From: Ruegeria sp. HKCCD7303
Lineage (GTDB): Bacteria > Pseudomonadota > Alphaproteobacteria > Rhodobacterales > Rhodobacteraceae
Length of the DNA: 64,000 nucleotides
Direction of reading: 5' to 3'
Assembly: GCF_013111185.1 (NCBI RefSeq)
Contig: NZ_WVRE01000009.1
Coordinates: 62,001-126,000 of the forward strand
The notes under the pieces were generated by a model. The model had not been told where the DNA came from and did no database searches. It saw only the letters and a program-made list of their open reading frames with translations. A program made the translations under genes and the position numbers. Each line of letters starts with the position of its first letter. Position 1 is the stretch's first letter. Of this stretch, positions 33,868 through 42,119 are shown in pieces.

Positions 33868-35343
33868 ATGCTGGACGCAACTACAGACCTGAAGTCGATT
33901 TTGAAGAACCCTGAACTGCTGGCGACGAAAGCCTATATAGGCGGCCAATGGGTGGACGGGGATAACGGGACGTTTGACGTGACCAACCCCGCACGCGGTG
34001 ACGTAGTCGCTGAAGTGGCCGATGTCAGCCGTGCCCAGGTTGCCGGAGCGGTTGCACAAGCTGAAGCCGCGCAAAAGGAATGGGCCAAACTGACCGGCAA
34101 GGAACGTGCGGTGATCCTGCGCCGCTGGTTCGATCTGATGATGGAAAACGCTGAGGATCTGGGCAAAATCCTGACGGCCGAGCAAGGCAAACCACTTGCC
34201 GAGGCGATTGGTGAGATCGGCTATGGCGCGTCCTTCATCGAATTCTTCGGCGAAGAAGCCAAGCGTGTCTACGGTGAGATGATCCCGGGGCATCAGCGTG
34301 ACAAGCGGATCATGGTGCTGAAACAACCGATTGGTGTTGCGGCGTCGATCACACCATGGAACTTCCCCAACGCAATGATCACCCGCAAAGCCGGTCCTGC
34401 CCTGGCCGCTGGGTGTGCGTTTGTTGCGCGCCCGGCCAAGGAAACACCCTTGTCCGCTCTGGTTCTGGCCGTTTTGGCCGAAAAGGCTGGCATTCCGGCT
34501 GGTGTGTTCAACGTGGTTCCGTCGTCGCGCGCCAGCGAAATCGGCAAGGAATTCTGCGAAAACCCCGGCGTGCGCAAGCTGACCTTCACCGGTTCAACCG
34601 AGGTCGGTCGCATCTTGCTGAAACAGGCTGCCGATCAGGTGATGAAATGCTCGATGGAATTGGGCGGCAATGCTCCGTTTATCGTGTTCGACGACGCCGA
34701 TCTGGATGCAGCGGTCGAAGGCGCGATGATGTGCAAGTTCCGCAACAACGGTCAGACCTGCGTCTGCGCCAATCGTATCTACGTGCAGGCTGGCGTTTAC
34801 GACGCCTTCGCAGCCAAGCTGAAAGCCGCCACCGAGGCGCTCAAGGTAGGTGACGGTCTGACCGACGGAACCACAACCGGCCCGCTGATCAATGCTGAAG
34901 CTGTCGCCAAAGTTGAAGAGCATATCAAGGACGTCACCGACAAGGGCGGCGCGGTTTTGACCGGTGGCCTGCCGCATGATCTGGGTGGCACGTTCTTCCA
35001 GCCGACCATTGTGACCGGTGTGACCCAGGATATGTTGGTCGCGCAGGACGAAACCTTTGGCCCGTTGGCGCCTTTGTTCAAGTTTGAAGATGAGGACGAT
35101 GTCATCGCCATGGCCAATGACACGATCTTTGGTCTGGCCTCTTACTTCTACGCCAAGGACCTGAGCCGCGTCTACAAAGTGGCCGAGGCGCTGGAATATG
35201 GCATCGTAGGCGTGAACACGGGCATCATCTCAACCGAGCTGGGCCCGTTCGGTGGCGTCAAGCAATCCGGTCTGGGCCGTGAGGGCAGCCACCACGGTAT
35301 GGAAGACTATTTGGAAATGAAATACGTCTGCATGTCGGTTTAA
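33868..35343 (+). CDS. gabD: NAD(P)-dependent succinate-semialdehyde dehydrogenase
   Basis: A 491-residue aldehyde dehydrogenase that oxidises succinate semialdehyde to succinate, the last step of GABA use. Catalytic Cys298 is in GQTCVCANRIYVQ, general base Glu264 in MELGG, and the TGSTEVGR nucleotide-fold segment precedes them; the double-Cys CVCANR motif is typical of GabD. The ATG at 33868 has GGAGG 7 nt before it; the frame opens 23 codons earlier with GTG, without support. No gabT is adjacent. Confidence 0.95.
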   Translation: MLDATTDLKSILKNPELLATKAYIGGQWVDGDNGTFDVTNPARGDVVAEVADVSRAQVAGAVAQAEAAQKEWAKLTGKERAVILRRWFDLMMENAEDLGKILTAEQGKPLAEAIGEIGYGASFIEFFGEEAKRVYGEMIPGHQRDKRIMVLKQPIGVAASITPWNFPNAMITRKAGPALAAGCAFVARPAKETPLSALVLAVLAEKAGIPAGVFNVVPSSRASEIGKEFCENPGVRKLTFTGSTEVGRILLKQAADQVMKCSMELGGNAPFIVFDDADLDAAVEGAMMCKFRNNGQTCVCANRIYVQAGVYDAFAAKLKAATEALKVGDGLTDGTTTGPLINAEAVAKVEEHIKDVTDKGGAVLTGGLPHDLGGTFFQPTIVTGVTQDMLVAQDETFGPLAPLFKFEDEDDVIAMANDTIFGLASYFYAKDLSRVYKVAEALEYGIVGVNTGIISTELGPFGGVKQSGLGREGSHHGMEDYLEMKYVCMSV

Positions 35344-35350
35344 TCTGACC

Positions 35351-35377
35351 TGGCCCCGGTGCAAAGCGCCGGGGCCA
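35351..35377. terminator. hairpin after gabD
   Basis: A 9-bp perfect GC-rich stem (35351-35359 with 35369-35377) just after the gabD stop, followed by a weak T-rich stretch. Probable terminator. Confidence 0.65.
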
Positions 35378-35383
35378 TTCGGT

Positions 35384-35423
35384 TTGTCATAAAACTGCAA
35401 ATAAACCGTCACATCCCTGCAAT
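35384..35423 (+). promoter_or_regulatory. four-unit Pho box (PhoB site)
   Basis: Four 7-mers resembling CTGTCAT are spaced at exactly 11 bp: TTGTCAT (35384), CTGCAAA (35395), CCGTCAC (35406), CTGCAAT (35417), separated by AT-rich 4-mers. That is the architecture of the PhoB binding site. It lies 49 bp upstream of a secreted phytase-like protein, so phosphate-starvation induction is expected. Confidence 0.7.
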
Positions 35424-35437
35424 GACCTGCGTTCATC

Positions 35438-35461
35438 CCCCTCTCATCCAACTGAGAGGGG
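35438..35461 (+). promoter_or_regulatory. hairpin covering the ribosome site of the phytase-like gene
   Basis: A perfect 9-bp inverted repeat (CCCCTCTCA 35438-35446 with TGAGAGGGG 35453-35461). The right arm contains the only ribosome site (GAGAGGGG), ending 10 nt before the ATG at 35472, so the folded RNA would hide it. Whether the whole hairpin is transcribed depends on the start site. Confidence 0.55.
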
Positions 35462-35471
35462 ATACTCAACG

Positions 35472-37655
35472 ATGTCTTTGCGTTTTGCCTGCCTGACATC
35501 TGCCCTTGCCCTGACCGCCGGTCAGGCCGTGGCAGAGATGAACTTCAACCGAATTGCGTCTTTTCCAGTCGTCAAGAACATAGCCGAAGGGGCCGACACC
35601 ACCCGAGAAACCTCGCCCGAGATCATCGCGGCCACCGCGGATGGTATGACGCTGGTTTATACCGACAGCCCATTGGCCGTGATCGGCATGATCGACATCA
35701 CTAACCCCGCGAACCCGGCCCCGCTGGGCGCGATGGAAGTGGGCGGCGAACCGACCTCCGTGGGCATTGTTGGCACGACGGCTTTTGTCGGCGTGAACAC
35801 GTCGGAAAGCTATACCGCCCCGTCCGGCAAACTGATCTCAGTCGATATCACAAGCAAGGCCGAAACCGGTGCCTGTGATCTGGGCGGTCAGCCTGACAGC
35901 GTCGCCATCGCACCGGATGGCAGCTTTGTTGCCGTTGCGATCGAAAACGAACGCGACGAAGACCTGAACGATGGCATAATCCCACAATTGCCCGCCGGAT
36001 CGCTAGCACTGGTGCCACTGAAAGACGGCGCGCTGGAGTGCGCGGGTATGACGATGGCCTCGCTAACCGGTTTGGCAGAGGTCGCGCCCACCGACCCCGA
36101 GCCCGAGTTCGTTGACATCAACGCTCTGGGTGAAATTGTCGTCACATTGCAGGAAAACAACCACATCGCAGTGGTCGACAGGGACGGCAACGTGGTCAGC
36201 CATTTCTCGGCAGGCGCGGTTGATCTGGAAAGCATCGACGCCACTGATGAGCGCGGCGCGCTGATCTTCACCGAAAGCCAGCCGGGTCGTTTGCGCGAAC
36301 CGGACGCGGTGAAATGGATTGACGACAATCATTTCGCGACCGCCAATGAAGGTGACTATGAAGGCGGGTCGCGCGGTTGGACGATCTTCCACAAAGACGG
36401 CACGGTTGTTTACGAGAACGGCACCGATTTCGAGAAGGCCATCATTAAGATCGGCCACTACCCTGACAAGCGTTCAGACAGCAAAGGCGTTGAGCCGGAA
36501 AGTGTAACCGCGGCCACCTTTGGCGGCACACCAATGATCTTTGTCGGGGCCGAGCGCGCCTCGGTCGTGGGTGTCTATGACGCCACCGAACCAGCCAACC
36601 CAGTGCTGAAACAACTGCTGCCTTCAGGCGTTGGACCGGAAGGCTATGTTGCAATCCCCGAACGCAACCTTCTGATCTCGGCCAACGAGAAAGACCTGAT
36701 CGAAGATGGCGGCCCACGCGCGCATGTTTCGATCTTCGAATATCAGGACGCCCCGGCCAACTATCCGCATCTAACCTCGGAAGGTGCGGATGAACTGATC
36801 GGATGGGGGGCTCTGTCCGGCTTGGTCGCGGATGAGGACGGCATGATCTATGCGGTCAATGACAGCTTTTATGGCTTCCAGCCGTCGATCTTCAAGATCG
36901 ACCCCAGCCAGAGCCCGGCACGGATCGTGGACGTGATCCGCATCCACCGTCAGGACGGTAATCCGGCGCAGAAGCTGGATCTGGAGGGCATCACGCTGGA
37001 CGGCCAAGGTGGTTTCTACGTCGTCTCCGAAGGCCGCACCGACCGCGTCATCCCCCATGCGATCTATCACGTCTCGGCAGATGGTCTGATCAAGGACCGC
37101 AAGGGCGAGATCGGCCTGCCGCCGGAACTGATGGCAGTTGAGAAACGCTTTGGTTTCGAAGGCATCACCAAGGTGGGCAATACCCTGTGGATGGCAGTTC
37201 AGCGCGAATGGAAGGATGATCCGGAAAACCACGTGAAACTGGTGGCCTACAACCTTGAGACTAAGGAGTGGGGTGCCGTGCATTACCCCAAGGCAGACCC
37301 GGAAAAGGGCTGGGTCGGTCTGTCGGAAATCGTGGCCTTTGGTGATCATGTCTATGTCATCGAGCGCGACAACCAACATGACCACCGCGCCGTAACCAAA
37401 AAGGTCTACCGCATCCCGCTGTCCGAAATGACCCCGGCCCCACTTGGCGGCGCATTGCCCGTGGTCAGCAAGCAAGAGGTCCGTGACCTGCTGCCCGACC
37501 TGACCTCGACCGGTGGTTATGTTCTGGACAAGATCGAAGGTCTGGCCATCCTGCCCTCGGGCGAGGCGTTTGTGATGACCGACAATGACGGCGTTGACGA
37601 TGCCTCGGGCGAGACGATGTTCTGGTCGATCGGGTCAGTCACGGCTGGGAATTAA
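35472..37655 (+). CDS. secreted phytase-like/esterase-like protein
   Basis: A 727-residue exported protein: signal peptide to about residue 21 (cleavage VAE), then a beta-propeller-like region (about 25-420) with YVTN-like strands (LVYTDSPLAVIGMIDITNPA, PDGSFVAVAIENERDEDLND), and a C-terminal phytase-like domain (about 440-725, with EGITLDGQGGFYVVSEG and DKIEGLAILPSGEAFVMTDN) as in 'esterase-like activity of phytase' proteins. Probably a periplasmic phosphoesterase used to scavenge phosphate. The Pho box upstream supports this independent of homology. Exact substrate unknown. Confidence 0.85.
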   Translation: MSLRFACLTSALALTAGQAVAEMNFNRIASFPVVKNIAEGADTTRETSPEIIAATADGMTLVYTDSPLAVIGMIDITNPANPAPLGAMEVGGEPTSVGIVGTTAFVGVNTSESYTAPSGKLISVDITSKAETGACDLGGQPDSVAIAPDGSFVAVAIENERDEDLNDGIIPQLPAGSLALVPLKDGALECAGMTMASLTGLAEVAPTDPEPEFVDINALGEIVVTLQENNHIAVVDRDGNVVSHFSAGAVDLESIDATDERGALIFTESQPGRLREPDAVKWIDDNHFATANEGDYEGGSRGWTIFHKDGTVVYENGTDFEKAIIKIGHYPDKRSDSKGVEPESVTAATFGGTPMIFVGAERASVVGVYDATEPANPVLKQLLPSGVGPEGYVAIPERNLLISANEKDLIEDGGPRAHVSIFEYQDAPANYPHLTSEGADELIGWGALSGLVADEDGMIYAVNDSFYGFQPSIFKIDPSQSPARIVDVIRIHRQDGNPAQKLDLEGITLDGQGGFYVVSEGRTDRVIPHAIYHVSADGLIKDRKGEIGLPPELMAVEKRFGFEGITKVGNTLWMAVQREWKDDPENHVKLVAYNLETKEWGAVHYPKADPEKGWVGLSEIVAFGDHVYVIERDNQHDHRAVTKKVYRIPLSEMTPAPLGGALPVVSKQEVRDLLPDLTSTGGYVLDKIEGLAILPSGEAFVMTDNDGVDDASGETMFWSIGSVTAGN

Positions 37656-37678
37656 CTTATTTGCAAGACGTCAATGGG

Positions 37679-37700
37679 CCCCGCACGAAATTGTGCGGGG
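37679..37700. terminator. terminator after the phytase-like gene
   Basis: An 8-bp GC stem (37679-37686 with 37693-37700) and a 6-nt loop followed by TCATTTT. Rho-independent terminator of the gene ending at 37655. Confidence 0.75.
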
Positions 37701-37869
37701 TCATTTTGGTTCTAGCGTCAGCTTTGAGCCTATATTGACCGATGCTGCGCCAGGCACGAACGATCGGTTTGAGAAATTGGAATGATAGAAACTTCAGGGG
37801 CTAATGGAACCAAGGCCAATCATGCACTAACACTCAATTAGGACCCCTCAATACGGAGACTGTTTCACC

Positions 37870-38226
37870 ATGGTCACGCATATTTTCGTCGTAGAATCCA
37901 ATTGCGTCGATCCTTCTCGGGAGGATGAGTACAATCAGTGGTATGACGACATCGACCTGCCGGATGTCCTCGCCATCAAAGGAATCCTGCGTGCCACCCG
38001 ATACATCTGTGAAGCTGATTTGAATTCACGCTATGAACGTGCCGAAGTGTGTGAGGGCAAGGGAAAGTACTTAACAGTTTACGAAATTGAAACGACTGAC
38101 ATTGATTCAGTGCTTCGATCGTTGGACGCGGGCGTTTTGCAAATGGAGAAGCGCGGAAGGCTTACGGATTTGATCGAAGTCACTGCGCGACGACTTTATA
38201 AAACCGGAAAGATGCTTTCAAAATAA
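37870..38226 (+). CDS. small EthD-like dimeric alpha/beta-barrel protein
   Basis: A 118-residue cytosolic protein. The DEYNQWYDDIDLPDVLAIKG and LRATRY segments follow the 'YN.WYD..HLPDVL...G...A.RY' pattern of EthD/DUF4286-type ferredoxin-fold proteins, where a His often replaces the Asp seen here. It starts at the ATG at 37870 behind GGAGA. By eye its GC content is nearer 50 percent and it is flanked by AT-rich, gene-poor DNA, so it may be acquired. No biochemical role can be given. Confidence 0.75.
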   Translation: MVTHIFVVESNCVDPSREDEYNQWYDDIDLPDVLAIKGILRATRYICEADLNSRYERAEVCEGKGKYLTVYEIETTDIDSVLRSLDAGVLQMEKRGRLTDLIEVTARRLYKTGKMLSK

Positions 38227-38239
38227 AGAAAACTCCATG

Positions 38240-38257
38240 ATTGACGCTAACGTCAAT
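38240..38257. repeat. perfect inverted repeat downstream of the EthD-like gene
   Basis: ATTGACG (38240-38246) and CGTCAAT (38251-38257) with a 4-nt loop. No T-run follows; it could end transcription weakly or be an operator. The rest of 38227-38400 holds nothing I recognise. Confidence 0.35.
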
Positions 38258-38400
38258 GACCCACCCAGTACCAAAGTTGCGTCTAAGCACAAAAGGTACT
38301 GTAAGCGTTCTGTATCAAGTTTACCGACGACCAATAGCCGACACTCGTTCCGATATGCCAAATGGCAGAGTTGTCCGCCTACCGAACGTCCCGATGACAA

Positions 38401-38436
38401 AAAAACATCGCCCCGCGTCTGGAGGAACGCGGGGCG
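38401..38436 (-). terminator. rho-independent terminator of hsp20
   Basis: A 10-bp GC-rich stem (38409-38418 with 38427-38436) followed, in the minus direction, by a run of T residues ending near 38399. It ends the leftward hsp20 transcript. Confidence 0.85.
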
Positions 38437-38442
38437 GGTGTT

Positions 38443-38471
38443 GCGGCAGTCAGGGAGGAGGCGACTGCCGC
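38443..38471 (-). other. second hairpin downstream of hsp20
   Basis: A 9-bp perfect stem (38443-38451 with 38463-38471), 16 nt after the hsp20 stop and just before the terminator. It has no T-run; it may protect the mRNA 3' end. Confidence 0.5.
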
Positions 38472-38487
38472 GGAACGTTAAGGCGCG

Positions 38488-38955
38488 TTAGTTGACAGCC
38501 TTGGCGTCAACGACGTCCTTCTCGATGGCCTTGGCCGAAGTGATCTCGATACGGCGTGGTTTCAGCGCCTCGGGCACTTCGCGCTTCAGGTCGATGTTCA
38601 GCATGCCGTTTTCGTGGCTTGCGCCCGTGACGCGGACGTGGTCAGCCAGTGCAAAACGACGCTCGAACGCGCGGGTGGCGATGCCGCGGTGCAGATAGCT
38701 GCGATCCTTGTCCTCGGCAGCTTTCTTGCCAGCGACAATCAGCGAATTCTCTTTCACTTCGACGGACAGGTCATTTTCCGAAAAACCGGCAACAGCGACC
38801 GAAATGCGGTAGGTGTCGGCGTTAGTTTTTTCGATATTGTATGGTGGGTAGCTCGGCTGAGCCACATCATTGGTCAGAACGCGATCCATCATATCGGCGA
38901 TCTGATCAAAGCCAATGGTGGCGCGGTGCAGCGGTGCAAAGTCAAATGTACGCAT
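38488..38955 (-). CDS. small heat-shock protein Hsp20 (IbpA-like)
   Basis: A 155-residue alpha-crystallin-domain chaperone that holds unfolding proteins. N-terminal FDFAPLHRATIGFDQIADMM, PPYNIEKTNADTYRISVAVA start of the crystallin domain (about 38-130) and a C-terminal I-x-I like ALKPRRIEI. The ATG at 38955 has its GAGGAT ribosome site inside a ROSE-like hairpin, and a sigma-32-like promoter lies about 100 bp upstream, so both transcription and translation appear heat-regulated. Confidence 0.95.
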   Translation of the reverse strand: MRTFDFAPLHRATIGFDQIADMMDRVLTNDVAQPSYPPYNIEKTNADTYRISVAVAGFSENDLSVEVKENSLIVAGKKAAEDKDRSYLHRGIATRAFERRFALADHVRVTGASHENGMLNIDLKREVPEALKPRRIEITSAKAIEKDVVDAKAVN

Positions 38956-39050
38956 GTGTCGTATCCTCATCCTTGAGCGATTTACGAAATTTTGCCCTCC
39001 GACTGGACAGGCAGTGGTTCATACCGGACCCCGTTGTGGCGATCCGATAT
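38956..39050 (-). promoter_or_regulatory. ROSE-type RNA thermometer in the hsp20 leader
   Basis: In the minus-strand leader the ribosome site TGAGGAT pairs with ATCGCTCA through a 4-nt AGGA loop, leaving a single bulged G: AUC(G)CUCA against UGAGGAU, seven base pairs, extended by CGU/ACG across a two-base bulge (38960-38986). The UYGCU element with a bulged G opposite the ribosome site is the hallmark of ROSE elements, which control Hsp20 genes in alphaproteobacteria. The ribosome site is 7 nt before the ATG, so melting would free it on heating. Only the last hairpin was worked out; upstream hairpins were not folded. Confidence 0.8.
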
Positions 39051-39055
39051 TCATC

Positions 39056-39084
39056 ACATGGGTAGCGATTTGACCGAGTTCAAC
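39056..39084 (-). promoter_or_regulatory. sigma-32 (RpoH)-like promoter of hsp20
   Basis: On the minus strand GTTGAAC (39084-39078) and CCCATGT (39062-39056), about 16 nt apart, resemble the heat-shock consensus CTTGAA and CCCCATNT. The -35 element overlaps the last codons of the upstream protease gene. It would give a leader of about 95 nt holding the thermometer. Confidence 0.6.
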
Positions 39085-39895
39085 CCCCGCCAGAGCTGAT
39101 GAATTTTGCACCAGACGCGGACTTGCCTGACCCTACCTGCAGCCTGCGGATCGACGCTTTGGGTTGCGGCGCATCGCGTCGCATGATTGCCTTTAGCTCG
39201 GCGACAATTTCACCAAGCTCCATACCAAAGCCAACCTTTCGGCTGCCATTTGTACCAACCGCCGAAACCACCGACAGAATCTGCCATCGCGATCCCTTCT
39301 TCGTCAGAATGGCGGACCCGGACGAGCCAAACGTGATGTCACAATTGAACAGGATCAGGCCCTGACGACGATCAATGATCCGGCAGGAGCGTTCTCGTGT
39401 GATCGCCTCGGACCGGCCGCGCCCATACGAAGCGATACTGACCTCATCCCCCAGAACACGCCCACTGTATAGCGCAAAGGGGTCTGCGACGGAATAGGGG
39501 ATGGGCTTATCAAGTCGCAACAGCGCAACGTCAATCCGAACGCTTTCGCGCGAAAGCGGCGGTCTAGAGCCGTAGTTGGGGTGGATCGCAACCTGTGTGA
39601 CCTGACGTTCTGCCAGGGCTTTCCCGTTGCTCAGCCCGGCACGAAAAGTGATATCCTCGCCGGCAAACGCTGTTCCGGTACTTTGGTCCACGGCACAATG
39701 GGCAGCTGTCAGCACCATGTCTTGCGCGATCAGCGTACCGGTGCAAAAGGATCCGTCCCCCATGTCCAGACGCCCAACCGCCTCCCATCCGTAAAGATCG
39801 TCGCGATCCGTCAGCTTACGCTTGTTTGATTGAGCGTGGGACGTGGTTGCCAAAACACTCAGTCCGACAATGAGGCTGAAGAAAACTCTGATCAT
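39080..39895 (-). CDS. secreted trypsin-like serine protease (second of a tandem pair)
   Basis: A 271-residue exported S1-family protease: signal peptide to about residue 21 (SHAQ), then the chymotrypsin fold. The triad is visible: His in VLTAAHCAV, Asp in RIDVALLRL, Ser in FGSSGSAIL. The usual GDSGGP is replaced by GSSGSA. A Ser/Gly/Lys-rich tail follows. It starts 4 nt inside the 3' end of the upstream protease gene (ATGA), so the two are translationally coupled. Confidence 0.88.
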   Translation of the reverse strand: MIRVFFSLIVGLSVLATTSHAQSNKRKLTDRDDLYGWEAVGRLDMGDGSFCTGTLIAQDMVLTAAHCAVDQSTGTAFAGEDITFRAGLSNGKALAERQVTQVAIHPNYGSRPPLSRESVRIDVALLRLDKPIPYSVADPFALYSGRVLGDEVSIASYGRGRSEAITRERSCRIIDRRQGLILFNCDITFGSSGSAILTKKGSRWQILSVVSAVGTNGSRKVGFGMELGEIVAELKAIMRRDAPQPKASIRRLQVGSGKSASGAKFISSGGG

Positions 39896-40683
39896 GGTCT
39901 GATAAACCTTGCGCCGATGTTCTTCCCTGCCCCCGGCCCAGGCGCTGACAGCCCAAACCCTCGCCCTGCAGAAAGCTCGTCGCGCAGCAGTTGCAGCGAG
40001 TGTTCAACCGCAGTGCCTATTGCTACGTTCTGGCCGTCCAGACTGGCCTTGGCCGCCACAACCGACACGATCTGAGGGCGCGCGCCTGCAAAGGAAAAGA
40101 CCGGCGCACCGGATGAGCCAAAATCAACGTCACAGGACATGATCATGACACCCCGCTGCCGGTTCATGACCGAGCAGACCTGCTGCAGCGATGGTGCCTC
40201 AGACCGGTCATGCGCATAAGAGACCACGCCAACTTCGGCCCCTCTGCGGGGTTGATTCCCAGACTCAAAAGGAATGACGGCGGTATTTCTGATCGGTTGC
40301 CACAGCTCGATCAAAGCCACGTCTGCGCTGACCCTATCGGTCGTGGATTCTGCACCAAATTGATAGTCGGGATGGACCACAGCTTGCCGCGCAGTCCGAT
40401 AGGCCAGGGCACGGCCTAAACGCCACCCGGCCAGAAACTCAATTTCCGACGGATTGATCCGTTGCCCGGACACCTTGTCAAACAGGCAATGCGCTGCTGT
40501 CAGCACCAGTGTTGGCGACACCAGCGTTCCGGTGCAAAACCCTCTGCCTGCTATGTCCAGCCGCCCCACGGCCATCCAATCGCGCCCGGAATCCGAGGTG
40601 TCCAGACTTTCCAGCCCGGTATCCTGCGCTGTGGCCGCCATCGGCATGACACAGAGCACAATAGCCTTGATCCAGTTGCGCAC
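39892..40683 (-). CDS. secreted trypsin-like serine protease (first of a tandem pair)
   Basis: A 263-residue exported S1-family protease: signal peptide to about residue 20 (ATAQ); catalytic His in VLTAAHCLF, Asp in SADVALIEL, Ser in FGSSGAPVF. The two neighbours share gene plan and motif order (CTGTL, TAAHC, ADVAL, CDVDFGSSG), pointing to a tandem duplication with strong divergence. Substrate unknown. Confidence 0.88.
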   Translation of the reverse strand: MRNWIKAIVLCVMPMAATAQDTGLESLDTSDSGRDWMAVGRLDIAGRGFCTGTLVSPTLVLTAAHCLFDKVSGQRINPSEIEFLAGWRLGRALAYRTARQAVVHPDYQFGAESTTDRVSADVALIELWQPIRNTAVIPFESGNQPRRGAEVGVVSYAHDRSEAPSLQQVCSVMNRQRGVMIMSCDVDFGSSGAPVFSFAGARPQIVSVVAAKASLDGQNVAIGTAVEHSLQLLRDELSAGRGFGLSAPGPGAGKNIGARFIRP

Positions 40684-40801
40684 GCGGTTCTCCGGGACTC
40701 ACTCTGACCTTTTTGTCCTACGGGTTACGTTGGGCGAAAATAGGGCAATCAGGGGTTATAAGAAATTCCGGGCAAGTGATGCGCGTCGGCACCAAAGCGA
40801 A

Positions 40802-42115
40802 TTACTTCAGGATCGGTACAGCGTCCCTGGGGTGTTGCAACGACGGCGGCCTTGGTCCGCCGGTCGCCCAGTCCAACAATTCAACCGTGTGCACGACCGG
40901 CACTTGGGTACCCGACCCGATCTGCATCATGCATCCGATGTTTCCGGCTGAGATCAGGTCCGGCTTCTTCGCCTCCAGCGTTTTGACCTTGCGCTTTTTC
41001 AATTGGCCCGAAATCTCGGGCTGCATCAGGTTGTAGGTGCCTGCGCTGCCACAGCACAGATGGCTATCTGCAGGCTCAACAACTTGGAACCCTGCCCGTT
41101 TCAGCAAGTCCTTAGGATAGGTCTTAATCTTTTGTCCGTGCTGCAACGAACAGGCCGCGTGATAAGCGACCGTAAGGTCTTGGTCGCGCCCTTCAGGAAG
41201 GTCCAGTTGCATGACCAACTCGCTGATATCCATGGCAATACCCGCGACACGCGCCGCGTCCTTGGCCAGAGAGTCATTGCGGAACATGTGCCCATAGTCT
41301 TTCACCGTCGTGCCACAACCAGACGTATTGATGACGATGGCGTCCAAGCCGTCACCATCCATTTCGCGCGCCCAGGCCTTGATATTGGCTGCGGCAGCCG
41401 CGTGGCTTTCACGACTTTTACCCATGTGGTGCGTCAAGGCTCCACAACATCCGGCGCCTTCGGCCACCACAACCTCGCACCCCAAACGCGTCAGTAACCG
41501 GATCGTAGCATCGTTAATGTCGGTATTTAGAGCCTTCTGTGCGCAGCCGGTCATCAGCGCGACACGCTTTCTTCGTTCTCCCTTGGGCGCAAAGCTCTGA
41601 GGGTCGTCGTTGCGACTGACCGGCGGGATGTGCTTTGGGGCCATGTCCAGCATCGCCCGCAACCGGGCGTCGGGCATCAGAAACCGAAACGGACGGCCCA
41701 ACTTTGCTCCGATCAAGGCCCAGCGAAATCGCATCGGGTAGGGTAGGATTTGGGCAAGAATCGAACGCAGGATACGGTCCGTCAAAGGACGTTTGTAATT
41801 CGCCTCGATATATTCGCGCGCATGATCGACCAGGTGCATGTAATGCACGCCCGAAGGACAAGTGGTCATGCAAGCCAGACAGGACAGGCAGCGATCAATA
41901 TGCTTGACCGTCTTTTCATCCGGTACACGTTCGTTTTCCAGCATGTCCTTGATCAGGTAAATACGCCCGCGCGGGCTGTCGAGTTCATCCCCCAACACCT
42001 GATAGGTTGGGCATGTCGCAGTGCAAAACCCACAATGGACACAGCTACGCAGAATCTCGTTCGAGCGCTGAATTGCCGGATCTTCCAGCTGTTTTTCCGT
42101 AAATGTTGTCTGCAT
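40802..42115 (-). CDS. glcF: glycolate oxidase iron-sulfur subunit GlcF
   Basis: A 437-residue protein with two 4Fe-4S clusters in CVHCGFCTATCP and CLSCLACMTTCP near the N-terminus and two CCG domains (GCGTTV, GCCGALTH and HLCCGSAGTYN) that bind further cofactor. It passes electrons from GlcDE to the respiratory chain. It follows glcE by 4 nt. The last 20 residues are longer than usual. Confidence 0.95.
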   Translation of the reverse strand: MQTTFTEKQLEDPAIQRSNEILRSCVHCGFCTATCPTYQVLGDELDSPRGRIYLIKDMLENERVPDEKTVKHIDRCLSCLACMTTCPSGVHYMHLVDHAREYIEANYKRPLTDRILRSILAQILPYPMRFRWALIGAKLGRPFRFLMPDARLRAMLDMAPKHIPPVSRNDDPQSFAPKGERRKRVALMTGCAQKALNTDINDATIRLLTRLGCEVVVAEGAGCCGALTHHMGKSRESHAAAAANIKAWAREMDGDGLDAIVINTSGCGTTVKDYGHMFRNDSLAKDAARVAGIAMDISELVMQLDLPEGRDQDLTVAYHAACSLQHGQKIKTYPKDLLKRAGFQVVEPADSHLCCGSAGTYNLMQPEISGQLKKRKVKTLEAKKPDLISAGNIGCMMQIGSGTQVPVVHTVELLDWATGGPRPPSLQHPRDAVPILK

Positions 42116-42119
42116 CGCT

